64,000 bases of DNA from Scatophagus argus (Eukaryota > Chordata > Actinopteri > Scatophagidae): assembly GCF_020382885.2 (NCBI RefSeq), contig NC_058514.1, forward strand, positions 67,001-131,000. Reading direction: 5' to 3'. The position numbers and the translations under genes were made by a program. The stretch's first letter is position 1, and every line of letters begins with the position of its first letter. This document shows positions 10,621-23,800 of the stretch, in pieces. The notes under the pieces are model-generated. The model searched no databases. It had not been told where the DNA came from and was given only the letters and a program-made list of their open reading frames with translations.

Positions 10621-11888
10621 CGATGAGAAAAGTGTCAGCTGCGTCCTGCCACGTCCTCAAATCGGAAAAATGCGACGATTCTTTCCGGGATAATCTGTTA
10701 TCTGTTGCTGTAAATTTTTACAACTTTAGGACATTTCATGTATGAGATTCAACGTAGCCTTGAATGAAATGAGTGATTTAATAAAAGACTGAACCAAAGC
10801 CCCGTGCTTAAATCTACTGTAACATTAAAGGTGCAAAATGTAAGACTACATCACAGATGGTGGCTAATAAAAGAAATTGAGCCAATTTATAAAATACATA
10901 GTGACGGAAAAAGAAATCTCAGCAGCCATCGGGTTTGCAGATCCTCCAGAGGGCGCTAGTTGCGGTGGGCTGTCGGGGTCTCTAGTACCTGGTGTCCTGG
11001 GACGGCACTCCTGGGACCTCTTTGGGCTGCTGTAAGAAAGGCAGGGAACTTTGTATGTTTCTCTGGTTTAGGTTAGCAGATGTAAAAGAGAGGTTCCTGA
11101 TAGGCCAGTGGTATAATATGACTTTTAATGAACAGAAGCATACAGGTGATGAGGTGGGTATGGTTGTGTGCGTGTGAGAGAGTGTCTGTGTGTGAGGTCT
11201 ACAAAGGAAATAAAAATATGACATACAATCAAAAATATTTGGAAAAAATGCAAAACCTGATCTGACAGATAACTGACATCATGTGTGTTGTTATGCAGTG
11301 GCTAATCAGAGACACGTGTGATCCAGTTACACTCTGACTGTTGTTTTGTTTACTTCCATGGATCCTTTATTTTCCCTTTACCCTTTTTTCAGCCTTTTGT
11401 CCTGAACAGAGTCAAGTTTCTTGGATGCCTTCACATTCCTGGTTGATAAAGCAGATTCTGCTGGAACACCCTGCTCACTGCAGGGTGTTCCAGCCATTTA
11501 TTGAACTGATGTTCTCTTTGAATCAGTCAGTCAGTTAGGGCTCACAGCAACATTTGAAGCTTTTATCACAACAACAATACACAACTTCTGAATGAATATG
11601 AACACATGCTGCACATTTAACACGAATTACTAAGCTGGTTTGTTAAGCTGTTACATGCACTGTGATTGGACGGAACATGTGACTGTTTCCACATGTGCCT
11701 GATTAACGGGTGGACTTTGTGTCTGACACTGACGTCCTGCCTTCACCTTCCAGCCTGCTGCTCCCAGGCTGGTGTCATCACCTCGGGACGCTGCCTGTTT
11801 CCAGTCTTTAAGTTAAATTATGGTAGCTTTACATTCAAAGAACAGACATGAAAATGTTTTCATCCAACTCTCAACACGAAATATCAAA
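10621..11888. other. Intergenic, calu upstream to crat-like 3' end
   Basis: No gene supported. Around 10825-10960 there is a repeat-like block with 'AAAGGTGCAAAATGTAAG' and 'CCAGAGGGCGCTAG', a style of small dispersed fish repeat also hinted at near 56725. A perfect hairpin lies at 11461-11493. Confidence 0.5.
11461..11493. repeat. Perfect 14-bp inverted repeat (hairpin)
   Basis: CTGGAACACCCTGC is followed by a 5-nt loop (TCACT) and the exact reverse complement GCAGGGTGTTCCAG. It is about 400 bp beyond the stop codon of the crat-like gene, so it could lie in that gene's 3' UTR. No known microRNA was recognised. Confidence 0.8.
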
Positions 11889-14800
11889 CTATTGCTTTAA
11901 GTGTGCATTCATTTCCAGTTTGGTTCTCAGAGTTTGTTCCAGCAGGGTCTTCATATCCAGCAGCGCTTCCTCCACAGCTCGGACCAGAGGTGCTGCTTTG
12001 TTTTCTCTGCTCGTCTCAGAAGCTTCAAAATGGGACACTATGAAGTCGATGTGATTATTCTTAATACCGTAGCACACGTTGAATATACCGGGCTCTTCAG
12101 GGCCCAGAAAGGGCAGACATCCGGTCTGGGACGTCACCTTGTGAACCAGAGCAGAGAGCAGAGAGCAGAGGTTAGCTACTGCAGCACTGATGCATCTGAT
12201 ATGAGCTTCTGTGATATGAAGTCAATCATTTTCAACAGCACACAGTTGTTACTGTGTTAGAACGTGAGAAGTTTCTTGTTTTAACCGGATCCTTGTCATG
12301 TTAACATGACATTTTCCTTCTCGTAGCAAATTATTTGATTTGAAAGGAACTTTTAGTTATAACAACATGTTACTTGCTTTCATCTGTTATACCTGAAACT
12401 TTCTCATTAGACTGTTGAGCACATGTCATGATGCTAAGTGTGACAGACAAAGGATTCAGTCTGTAAGTTCCGAGACTAAACTAAGGAGAGCAGATCAACG
12501 CCACGCAAGACCGAAGGAGTGAGAAAGTCTGAAGCCTGAATACTCAGCATTCACTGCCTGAGAGGTGAGACTGAGGCTCTCAGGTGGCTCATCATCAGTG
12601 TGAGAGGCTCCTGAGCCCCCCCCCCCAAACACACACAGTTGAATATGTGACTTTTTGCTCTAGGGTACACTGAGATAAATATGACATTTAACCACTTTAT
12701 TTTGCTTCGTGTCTTCCACAGTGTGAAGTTGGAGTGTCTCTCTGTTTTGAGGTATTTCTGGTTGCAGTCACAGCATGGCTCTTACCTGACTTGTCCAGAT
12801 TTTGTAGTCAAAGGCTTTAATGTAGGAGGTGTCTGTGAAGATATCAGGCATGGGGATATTTTCCTCAACAGCTTGCAACTCCAGACCAAAGAGATGTGTT
12901 TCTACAGACTGCCCACTGATCCCCTGTTGAGATGGACACAGTTCAGTTATGGCTCAGTGTGACATCATTTTTCCCCACAAAAACTCACTGTGTGATCTTA
13001 AGCGCAAACAAATGTGTTCCATGGGTTTTTCTTTCTCATGAAACATTTGCAGAGCAAAATTTTCCTGCTGAGACCTGCACTCTTTGCAGTTACGTTTAGT
13101 TATTCACAATTGCTGTGTTGCATTATCTGCTTACGTGCTCATATGCAGCCTCATGCACATTAACAAACCACACGTGAACACGTGTACACATTGTTGCTCC
13201 ATAGCACAACTGATCACCACTGATCAAAAACATCACAGACTACCTTTAACTTTCAGCTGGGCACAAAACAAGTCTTACATGAAACAAACTCCAGAGAAGG
13301 AAGCGGTTCAGCTCACAGAGATGAGTCAAGAACACTCACTGAGGTGGGGCAGTAAAGTCCCTCTCTGCTCTGACAGTAAGCTGGACTAAGCTGAGTTATA
13401 CTCACCATCATACTATACCGTCTGTGTGCTTTTATAGCTTCCTCCAACAACTCAACCTTCTCTGAGCTCTGTGCAAACAGAAAGAAGACAGGAATGTTAA
13501 AACTCAGCTGCTAATGCCTGATCTGATGTCAACACATTTTTCAGGCTTATACAAAATAACTTAATGAGCAGATGTGCCAAATACCGTAAAGTAAAAGTAA
13601 AAGATCTCTATTTATTAAACTAAAGTCAGCTTCCAAGTGAATGGAAAGCTGACTTCTCAGAGATATTATAGTTATTAAAAAAGGATAGGATTTGGGTGAG
13701 TATCTCTTCTCATGGAGCTACATTATGTAAGACTTCACCTGTTTTGTGGGGTCATCAAAGGCCTTGACAAAGGCCACTGAGGCACCCGTGGTCGTATTCA
13801 TCCCTGCCAAACGGCCCATATTGAACAGACGTAGTGTGGTGGGCTCCAGCACCGGACAGCACCGCAGCTGCATCCTGGCCAACGAGAACAGATAAATGTT
13901 TTCAACAATCATCCAGAGCCCTCAAACAAATCATGCAGCTCTGCACACAGCAGCTGCTTTAATGACTCCATTTTGAGTTGAGATCATTTGTTTATTAATT
14001 TGTCCAGTATCTGGCCTGTGAATGCCGCACTCTGTTTCCTTATCACAAACAGCATAATTTAAAGCAGAGCCTGAATGCATTTGAAAACCGACTGAATCGA
14101 TTTCACCTCAGTTAGGGAATCCAAGATCCTCTGTTTCTGTCTGACTGAGTGACCAGGCTTTGAAGCTTTAAGGTCCCCATGACAGACGTTGGCTGATTGG
14201 TGCCAAGATCCTGATAAGAGTCTTATCAACATTATGATGTGTTTATAAAACTATATTGGTGTTAATAAAAACATCATAAAGGTCATAAGACATGCATAAG
14301 CATGTACAAAAAAACTTTTCCACAAAAGGTTGTGACACAAAGCATCTCTAGTTAAACGATTCCTCAAAGCCCCACCTGTAGTAGGCCAGCTGCAGAGCCA
14401 TCTGCACAAAAGCATCCGGGCTCATCCTGAGGGCCTTCAGGACGCTTTTCCCAAACTGGTGAAATACCGTCACAGTCAGGTCGAGGTTTTGGGCCAATCT
14501 GTGTTGGGGAAGGGACAAGCGTCAGGACAATGAGATGGTGCCTTTGATGGTCTGATTGTGTTAACAGCAGGTCTCAGACCTGCCAGGTTTATAGTTTTTA
14601 TTCTGCAAAATATGATGCCCCACACTTCCTAAAGATGGAACAACTGCACCACCCACTGCACCACTCAACTGTAATAACTGTGCCACCCAGCTGTAAGGAC
14701 TGCACCACCCAGCAGATCTTGTAGAAAGCATGATATTAAAGGGTTGACCCTGAATGTAAAGAAGAAAACCATCACCGAGTGAAATCCATGGTGCTGCTGA

Positions 14801-17800
14801 GTGATTCAGTGGTAACACCCCTTCCTGGTTATCAGGTGTGTGCAGTCTCTGCTGTCAGTCAGTCATCAGTCAGTAAGTGCTGCTGTATGTAGCTGCTCAC
14901 ACAGTAATATGTGGGAACCTTCTTTTGGGTTTCTATTTTTCTGGCCACTGGATGTCTGCATAACTTTATCCCAAATAAAAGTTGCTCTTACGTGTCCATG
15001 TGCTGCTTGGCCTCCTCAATATCCTTTTTGATGTCGGGAGTGAGGTTGAAGTGGATCTTCTGGGGTGCTGGCAGAGGCAGAGGCAGAGGCCCTGGGGGAG
15101 CTTGCATCTGCAGATGTTTTCTCCTGTTTTTACACAAGACAAAAGAAATGATAAATGGGCTGAAGAAGAACCCCGTGGAGGCACGGTGGTGCAGTGGTTA
15201 GCACTGTCGCCTCATAGCAAGAGGGTTCCAGGTTCGAATCCCGGTCTGGGCCCTTCTATGTGGAGTTTGCATGTTTGCATGTCCAGGGTGTACCCCGCCT
15301 CTCGCCCGTAGTTAGCTGGGATAGGCTCCAGCTCCCCTGCTACCCTGACGGATAAGCGGTATATAAAACGGATGGATGGATAAAGAACCCCTCCTTGAAC
15401 CGCCACCTTAACGTGGTGGAGGGGTTTGAGCACCTGAATAATCTTAGGGGCTACGTTGTCGGGGGCTTAATGCCCCTGGTAGGGTCTCCCAAGGCAAACA
15501 GGTTCTAGGTGACAGATCAGACCAAGAGCGGTTCAGAAGCCTCTGATGAAAGATAAAACAATAAGGATGTGTACATTGCCCAGACTGGCATTACCGGGGC
15601 CTCACCCTGGAGCCAGGCCTGGAGTTGGGGCTCGCAGGCGAGCATCTGGTGGCCTACGGGACCCAGCCGGGTACAGTCCGAACAAGCGACGTGGGCCCGC
15701 TCTCCTGTAGGCCCACCACCCATGAGAGGGTTCAGAAGGGACCGGTGCAACGTGGTTTGGGCGACAGCTGTGGATGGGGATCCCAGCAACCCAAATCCTG
15801 GACAAAAACTCTGGCTATGGGGATATGGAATGTCACCTCACTGGGGGGGAAAGAGCCTGAGCATGTGTGGGAAATTGAGCTGTACCGGCTAGAGATAGTC
15901 GGGCTCACTTCCACACACAGCCTGGGCTCTGGAACCCAACTCCTGTAGAGAGGCTGGACTCTCTTCTACTCTGGAGTCACCCATGGAGTGAGGTAGCAAG
16001 CTGGTGTAGGCTTGCTCATAGCCCCCCAGCTCAGCCGCCACGTGTTGGAGTTCTCCCTGGTGAAAAGAGAGTCGTTTCCCTACGCCACATATGTCAAACT
16101 GGTCCACAGGAGGGCTGGTGTGGCTGCACGTTTTTGTGCCAACCAACCAAGAGCACACCGTTTGACCAATCAACTGTCTGAAGACGGAGATCAGTTTATT
16201 AAATGAATCAAGTCTGGTGTGCTGCTACTTGGTTGGAAAGAAAACCTGCAGCCACACCGGCCCTCCTGTGGACCAGTTTGACATGCCTGCCCTACGCCTT
16301 CGGGTCGGGGATAGGCCTCTCACTGTTGTCTCGGCCTTTGGGCCAAACAGCAGTGCAGAGTACCCGGCTTTCTTGGAGTCCCTGGAAAGAGTACTGGAAT
16401 GTGCTGCGATGACAGTGACACCTGGAGGGACGTGATTGGGAGGAATGGCCTCCCCGATCTGAATCCGAGTGGTGTTCTGTTGTTGGACTTCTGTGCCAGT
16501 CACAGTTTGTCCAAAACAGGTGTGACACCCAATGATCAACTTCGTGGTTGTGTCATCTGGCCTTCGGCCATATGTTTTGGACAATCGGGTGAATAGAGGA
16601 GCAAAGCTGTCCACCGATCACCACCTGGTGGTGAGTTGGATCCGCTGGGGGAGGAGGAAGCCGGACAGACTTGACAGACCCACTGTGAGGGTCTGCTAGG
16701 AACGTCTTGCAGAACCCTCCGTCAGAGGAGTTTTCAACTCACACGTCTGGGAGAACTTTGACCAGATCCCGAAGGAGGCTGGGGACATTGAGTCCGAGTG
16801 GACCATGTTCTCCACCTCCATTGTGGAAGCTGCTGCTCGGAGCTGTGGTCGTAAGGTCTCTGGTGCCTGTTGTGGCGGCAATCCCCGAACCCGGTGGTGG
16901 ACACCGGAAGTAAGGGATGCGATCAAGCTGAAGAAGGCTTGTAGAACTCCCGAGGCAGCTGATGGGTATCGGAGGGCCAAGCGTGTGGCAGCCCGAGCGG
17001 TTGTGGAAGCAAAAACTCTGCTCTGGAAGGAGTTTGGGGAGGCCATGGAGGAGGATTATTGGTTGGCCTCAAGGAAATTCTGGCAAACCATCCTGTGCCT
17101 CAGGAGGGGGAAGCAGTGCCCTGCTAATACTGTTTACAGTAAAAGTGGGGAGCTGCTGACTTCGACTGGGGATATTGTTAAAAGGTGGAAGGAATACTTC
17201 GAGGATCTCCTCAATCCGGCTGATGCATCTTCCGTCATGGAAGCAGATGCTGAGGACCCTGAGGCGGATCCACTCATTACCCAAGCCGAAATCACTGAGG
17301 TAGTTGGGAAGCTCCTCAGTAGCAGAGCACCGAGAGTGGATGAGATTCGTCCTAGGTACCTTAAGGCTCTGGATGTTGTGGGGCTGTCTTGGTTGACACG
17401 ACTCTGCAGCATCGCGTGGCAGTCGGGGACAGTGTCCTTGGACTGGTGGACCGGGGTGGTGGTCCCTCTTTTTAAGAAGCGGGACCGGGAGGTGTGCTCC
17501 AATTACAGAAGGATCACACTTCTCAGCCTCCCCGGGAAAGTCTATGCCAGGGTACTGGAGAGGAGAATCCGGTCGATAGTCGAACCTCGGATCCAAGAGG
17601 AACAATGCGGTTTTCATCCTGGTCGTGGAATGCTGGACCAGCTCTATATCCTCCACAGGGTACTTGAGGGTTCATGGGAGTTTGCCTAACCGGTCCACAT
17701 GTGTTTTGTGGACTTGGAGAAGGCCTTCGACCGTGTTCCCTGCGGCATCCTGTGGGAGGTGCTCCGGGAGTATGGGATCCGGTGTCCTTTGCTAAAGGCT

Positions 17801-20800
17801 GTGCGGTCTCTGTACTCCCGGAGCAGGAGTCTGGTCCGCATTGTCGGCAGTAAGTCGGACCTGTGCCCAGTGCATGTTGGCCTCCGGCAGGGCTGCCCTT
17901 TGTCATCGGTCCTGTTCATTATTTTTATGGACAGGATTTCTAGGCGTCTGGTTTGGGAACCATATGATTTCATCTCTGCTTTTTGCGGATGATGTTGTCC
18001 TGTTGGCTTCTTCAGGACAGGACCTTCAGCATGCGCTGGGGAGGTTTGCAGCTGAGTGAGAAGAAGCTGGGATGACAATCAGCACCTCTAAATCCAAGGC
18101 CAAGGTTCTCGATCGGAAAACGGTGGTCAGCCCCCTCCAGTGGAGGAGTTTAAGTATCTCTGGGTCTTGTTCATGAGTGAGGGAAGAATGGGAGCATGAG
18201 ATTGACAGGCGAATTGGTGCAGCGACAGCAGTAATGCGGTCATTGTATCGTCCGTCGTGGTAAAGAGGGAGCTGAGCCGTAAGGTGAAGGTCTCAGTTTA
18301 CCAGTCAATCTACGTTCCTACCCTCACCTATGGTCATGAACTTTGGGTCATGACTGAAAGAACGAAATCTCAGATACAAGCGGCTGAAATGAGCTTCCTG
18401 CGCAGGGTGACGGGGCGCTCCGTTAGGGATAGGGTGAGGAGCTCTGTCACCGGGGAGGAGCTCGGAGTAGAGCCGCTGCTCCTCCACATCGAAAGGAGCC
18501 AGTTGAGGTGGCTCGTGCATCTGTTTCGGATGTCCCCTGGACGCCTTCCTGGGGAGGTGTTCCGGGCATGCCCCACCGGGAGGAGGCCCCGAGGAAGACC
18601 CAGGACACGCTGGAGAGACTATGCCACTCAGCTGGCCTTGGAACGCCTAGGGGTCTGCCCGGAAGAGCTGGAGAAAGTGTCTGGGGAGAGGGAAGTTTGG
18701 TGCATCCCTGCTCAAGCTGCTGCCCCCGCAACCCGGTCCCGGATGAAGCGGAAGAAGATGGATCGATGGATGGATGATTAGAATTAAATTGATTCACGCT
18801 GGCACAGGAGAAAAGTTTTTTTTTTTAAAACTGTGGTCAATCGTATTTTCCAGCTTTTGTCAGTTCTTGTGAAAAGTATTCAGGCCTTTGTATTGCTGTG
18901 AAGTCACAATACTCCATAATGACATAAAGTTTACTTCACTGCACTGCCTTTAATGTCGTCACAAATGATTTCTGTCAAATAGTCAGAGAAATAGGAGAAA
19001 TTACAGCAAAGAGGTGCTAAGATAAATATTGATGATTTCTCAAGAACATGTGGCTGATAATTTTAATGTTTGCAGGGTCTGCAGGGTCTGCAGGGTGTAG
19101 GGTGTAGTCTGCAGGGAAATCAGTTTTAGTGACTGAGCCAGCTAACAAGCTAACAAGAGTTAGAAGACCAAAGATATGATCTTACTAAAAGAAGGATCTC
19201 AAGAATATCTGTGAGAAGATTAAAAATAATCCAGCTCAGCAGTAACACTCAATGAAAATAGAGGACATCACTTCATTCACCACAATGTTTGTCAGACTCT
19301 GATGTTTCATCTGTAAATACGTCTCATTGAGTTCAACCCTCCACTGATATGAACACCAGTAATACTAACAATAACACGCTGATGTTTAGTGAGCGCATTG
19401 GAAACCTGACGACATACTGTTAGACCTCCAGGATCCATACAGTAACATTGAGGCACATCGGGGCAGTCGTGGATCAGCGGTTAGGGTATCGGACCCGTAA
19501 CCGGTGGGTCGCTGGTTCGATTCCCCGTACCGGTGTCCATGGCTGAGGTACCCTTGAGCAAGGTACCTAACCCCCACTGCTCCCCGGGCGCTGCACGCGG
19601 TCGCCCACTGCCCCGGGTTTGTTGTGTGTGTGCACGTCACTTGGGTGGGTTAAATGCAGAGCACGAATTTCGTTGGAGTGAGTTCCCTCCAATGACAAAA
19701 TATGTCACTTTCTTTTTCTTGAGCCGTCACCTGTGTGATCACACACTTCTACCTGCCGAGCTAACAGCAGTAAATTGGTCTCATTGATGACTTCTGAGTC
19801 ATGTGAACAAACAAGCACTCGAATCACCTCAACAAGCTCACTGATTTTTGATGTACTTACATCTGTTCTACAGTGTAGTCAGTGATGCTCATCTGGATCA
19901 TACCATCAGCAGCTGCATGAGAGCAGTTCACACCACAGGTCCCATCTTGTGCAACGATGATCTGAAAACAGACACGCATTATCACTACAGGAGTTTGCTG
20001 TGCTCACATTGTTCTGATGGGTTACTGCACTACTTGGTCAGTACAGTCGAGGAGCCAGACTTTTACCTTAAGATCCCTGATTAAAGTGAATGGATACCAC
20101 GACCACAAAGAAAAGCTGCTGCTGTACCATTTCCATTTTTCTGCCGTTTCCTCTACATATCCCACATATTATTGATCATCTACCCACAGTAGACAGCTGG
20201 CCTCACTGATCATCCACTGCTTTATAAGAAAGTTAAACGAAGTTAAACACTTTGAGGGGAAAATAGTATGGGAGCTCAGGTCAAATTTTAATGTGTGCGT
20301 GTGCATGTGTGTGTGTCATCACCTGCAGCCCCTTGTCAAACCAGCGGTTTCCACTGCTCCACTGGCTGCCCCCTCCATGCAGCATCTGAAGAACAGGAGC
20401 ACTGTGACTCTCCTCAGCCGGGGACATCACTCCATCCAAACAAATTGTAAAAAGGCTGCTTTCGATAGCCAACAGCGACTCTTTGTTGGCATTATCTAAA
20501 CACATCAAAATATGAGAAAATATTATGTTGTTTATGTCAGTATGTCGTGTAATCACACTTCAACTGACCAGTTCTAAATATTTTCACATTATGGTTTCAG
20601 ACTTGTTTTATCAGGAAATATTATTTTCCTACTTTCTCATTCAGTATTATGCCGTGTGTCTTAGTTTAACTTGCATTAGAGTTGAGTGGTGCTCACCCTT
20701 GATGAGGTTGTTGTAGATTTTGCCCCAGACGTCACGTTGCTGGGTGGTGAGGATGCCGACAGGCTCTGTGTTGGTCTGCAGAGAAGAGTTGCGGATCTTC

Positions 20801-23800
20801 TCTAGCTGAACACAGAGCTGATCGACTGTCAGCATAGTCCCATCACTGTGGTACACATCCAGCTTAAAGAACTAAATTTAACAGGATGACACACATGAAA
20901 GCAAGACTGGATACCCAACCAAAGACACTCAGGAGCAGCCCAAGTTATTTAATCCCATTAATAAACTGACGGAATCTCACTGAGACCAGGGCTTCACGTG
21001 AACAGTTAGTATGAGCCTCTAAATGGGGTTAAATGTATTTAAATATTCCTTCATTTTGGCAAAAACTTTAATTTAAAATATCAGTGCAAAGAGGAAAGCA
21101 AATTTGATTTTCCAGATTAATGGATTAAGAATAAACTGGATAACATGGCCAAATATCTGCTGGACTAACCTGTTTTCACTTGATAATTTATGTCCTAATG
21201 TGGTTCATCGAAGGTTTTGAAGTGCACATCTTTGTATAAATAAACTGAACAGGAGGTATTCCTGTAGAAGGACGGTGGTCTGAAAAAACAGACCAGGCTT
21301 TGTGGTGGGGCCCAGACAGACGAGCTAACTGCTCCTGGTTCTTCTTTAAATGAGTCAGGTTGAGGAGACTCTGATCATAATGTAAGTGCTCTCACCTGAC
21401 AGTTGTGTACTACAGTGATGTGTTTGGTGGGGCTGGAGCTCTTGCTATGGAACACCAATGTGTCTGTCTTCAGACCGGGGATCCGGCAGGACGATATCAT
21501 CTGCTCGAACTGCTTCATGCACAATGGTCTCCCTCCCATGTGGTCATACAGAGTCCCCCTGCCAAACATGCCGTCAGTTTTGACCACTGATGTCCCTCAA
21601 ACTGCTGTATTCCCTGGATGTTTAGTACTAATTTTAATTAAGTAGAGCTGGTCCCAAATTTGGACCAAGACTAGTCTCTTGATCCTAATCCAGACAGACT
21701 GTCTGACCATGGCTGAAGTGGTACACTACACACAAACACTTAAGTTTGAAATAAAGCCTAATTTATAATCTTGAGGGAACTGATTTTATATCTCTGGCAT
21801 CAAAAAACATCAAAAAAGAAAAATACCCAAAATGATCATATAAGAACAGCAGCTGAAACCTTTTTGTTTCAGTAATTTAACTGCTTCATCAGCTGCTTCA
21901 TGTTTCAAGATGAAAACAACAAACTGATTGGCATTGATTAGCTCTGGTTGATACCAAGGTGTGTAAGAATAAGTCATGACCCATAAAACCGAAGAGGAAA
22001 GTGGGACAATAAAAACATTTTTAAGTTCAGTACTCACTTGTAATACATTGTTATTACATCCAAAAAACCTGCTATGGCTATGGCGGCACACCTAAACAGA
22101 GGAAACAGGGTTAATCATTTAAAAAGAAACTCCAGTCGCTCAGTACTGTGCTTTTATATGGATTAATATGGATTTAAAAGAAGAGACTGAGCTCTCTGCT
22201 CATTCAGTCTCTCGTATGGATGAGGTCTATCTTGCCTGCTTTTAGACTGTTACCACAGAGGACGTTATATAACATGCTGACTTCCCCTGATTAGTGATTT
22301 GGTGTGAATTTCATACAGGGAGGAATTTTTTTTTATTGATTTGTGTAAAGTTGAAGGCTTTGGTGTCTGGTGTCTGGTTTTGATTATAGTTATATCTTAA
22401 GGACTTTTGAGGGGGAGACATCCATTCATCCATTGAGTCTCTCTTGAATCAGCTCAGAAAAGATCAAACAAGGTTTCATTAAGTTTAAATCCAGTTAGCT
22501 TGTCAGCATATGCTGATGATGTGACCGTTTCGTCATGGGTCAAACAAACATTCAAACTCTCTAACAGAAACTGGATTTATGAGCAGGTGTGAACTGGCCC
22601 AGGTGTGAAAAGTCTCAAACAGAGCTCCTGTTAGTACGTCTGGTGAACATCAGCTCTCTGGCCAACACAGTGAATGAGCTGCAGATGGTCCCCTGTGGGA
22701 ACCCTTAATGGGAGCAGTCAAAAGAGTGTATAGATCATGGTGGAACGAACTAATGGAGTCCCCGTGGAGTCCTCGCAGTTTTCTTGCTTTTCTGAGCCGA
22801 CTGCAATCTACTTCACAAACAAGCTCCAAAACTCGAAATAACAGCTAAACTCAAGCCACTTCACCAAACCAGGACCCCAGCAGCAGGAAACCACCGGACG
22901 AGCTGAATATGTCTGAATAAGTCAGCAGCCCTAACAGCAATAAGCCATGTGAGATGAACTGCAGTTGAGCTGTCTGTCAGTAACGAGGACTGCGTTTTTT
23001 GGAGAACCAAGTGTCACCAACCACAAACATGAAAACAATCATTATGGAACAATTTGATCAAATCAGATGAAAACTTTGGTCCACATCAGAGCAACAAAAA
23101 AAACCAAAACATTTCAGCCTGTGTGTGTGTGTGTGTGTGCGCACGTGTATGTGTGTGTGTTTACCTTATCTGCTTCCTATCTCCATAGTCTTCTGGGTTA
23201 AGCAACAATGCAGGGTTGGAAAAAATCACCACGGGTTTGCGGGCATTAAGGTATTCAAACTTCACATAATTGTCTGTCAACTACAAATAGTAAGTAATAC
23301 ACACACACACACACACACACACAGATAAATTAATTAAAACAATGTGACAGCAGTAAATCACTTGAATTTGTGAAGAAGATCTTAGGAGAGGACATGCTCA
23401 GTTATGCTAATTAGGAAAGACTAACTCTGTGTGTGTGTGTGTTGTGGGTGTGGCTTCCTGATTCCCAGCACCAATCCCGACTCTTCCATCAGATTGGTGC
23501 TAACTTTCAGTGGCTGCTCTCTCTTCGTTATATTGGAATTATTTTTCTGACGAGTTCTGCTGTTTGTGTTTCTGTCTACAAACCACTACTTCCTGCCTCT
23601 TTTGTCTCACTGTTTGTCTGTCTCACTATTTCCAGCCGACGGGCCTGAGCCGCTCTCCTCTCCTCACCTGTCTGCCACCTGGATTACAGCAAACCTTTTA
23701 GTCCATTTGCTTTGGGGTCTAATAGAAAACCAAACTGCACCAGTGATCATTTTGAAGATCTAGAAGAATATCTGAACCTCACAAAGTTATAAATATTAAT

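Larger units (their letters stand above)
15124..19860. other. crat-like intron 8, filled with transposons
   Basis: The largest intron of the crat-like gene, about 4.7 kb. Most of it is a SINE, a Rex3 LINE carrying a hAT MITE, and a second tRNA-SINE near the upstream exon. All three retroelements lie antisense to the gene. The rest (18790-19450) appears non-coding, with a short GCAGGGTCT tandem run near 19073-19125. Confidence 0.8.

Noticed and set aside
11461-11493. Possible microRNA precursor
   Set aside because: The perfect stem is only 14 bp, with no extended imperfect duplex beyond it and no match to microRNAs known from this neighbourhood (miR-129, miR-183/96/182).
15186-15250. tRNA-gene-like A and B boxes
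   Set aside because: These belong to the head of a dispersed SINE with a target duplication and do not fold as a complete tRNA with acceptor stem.
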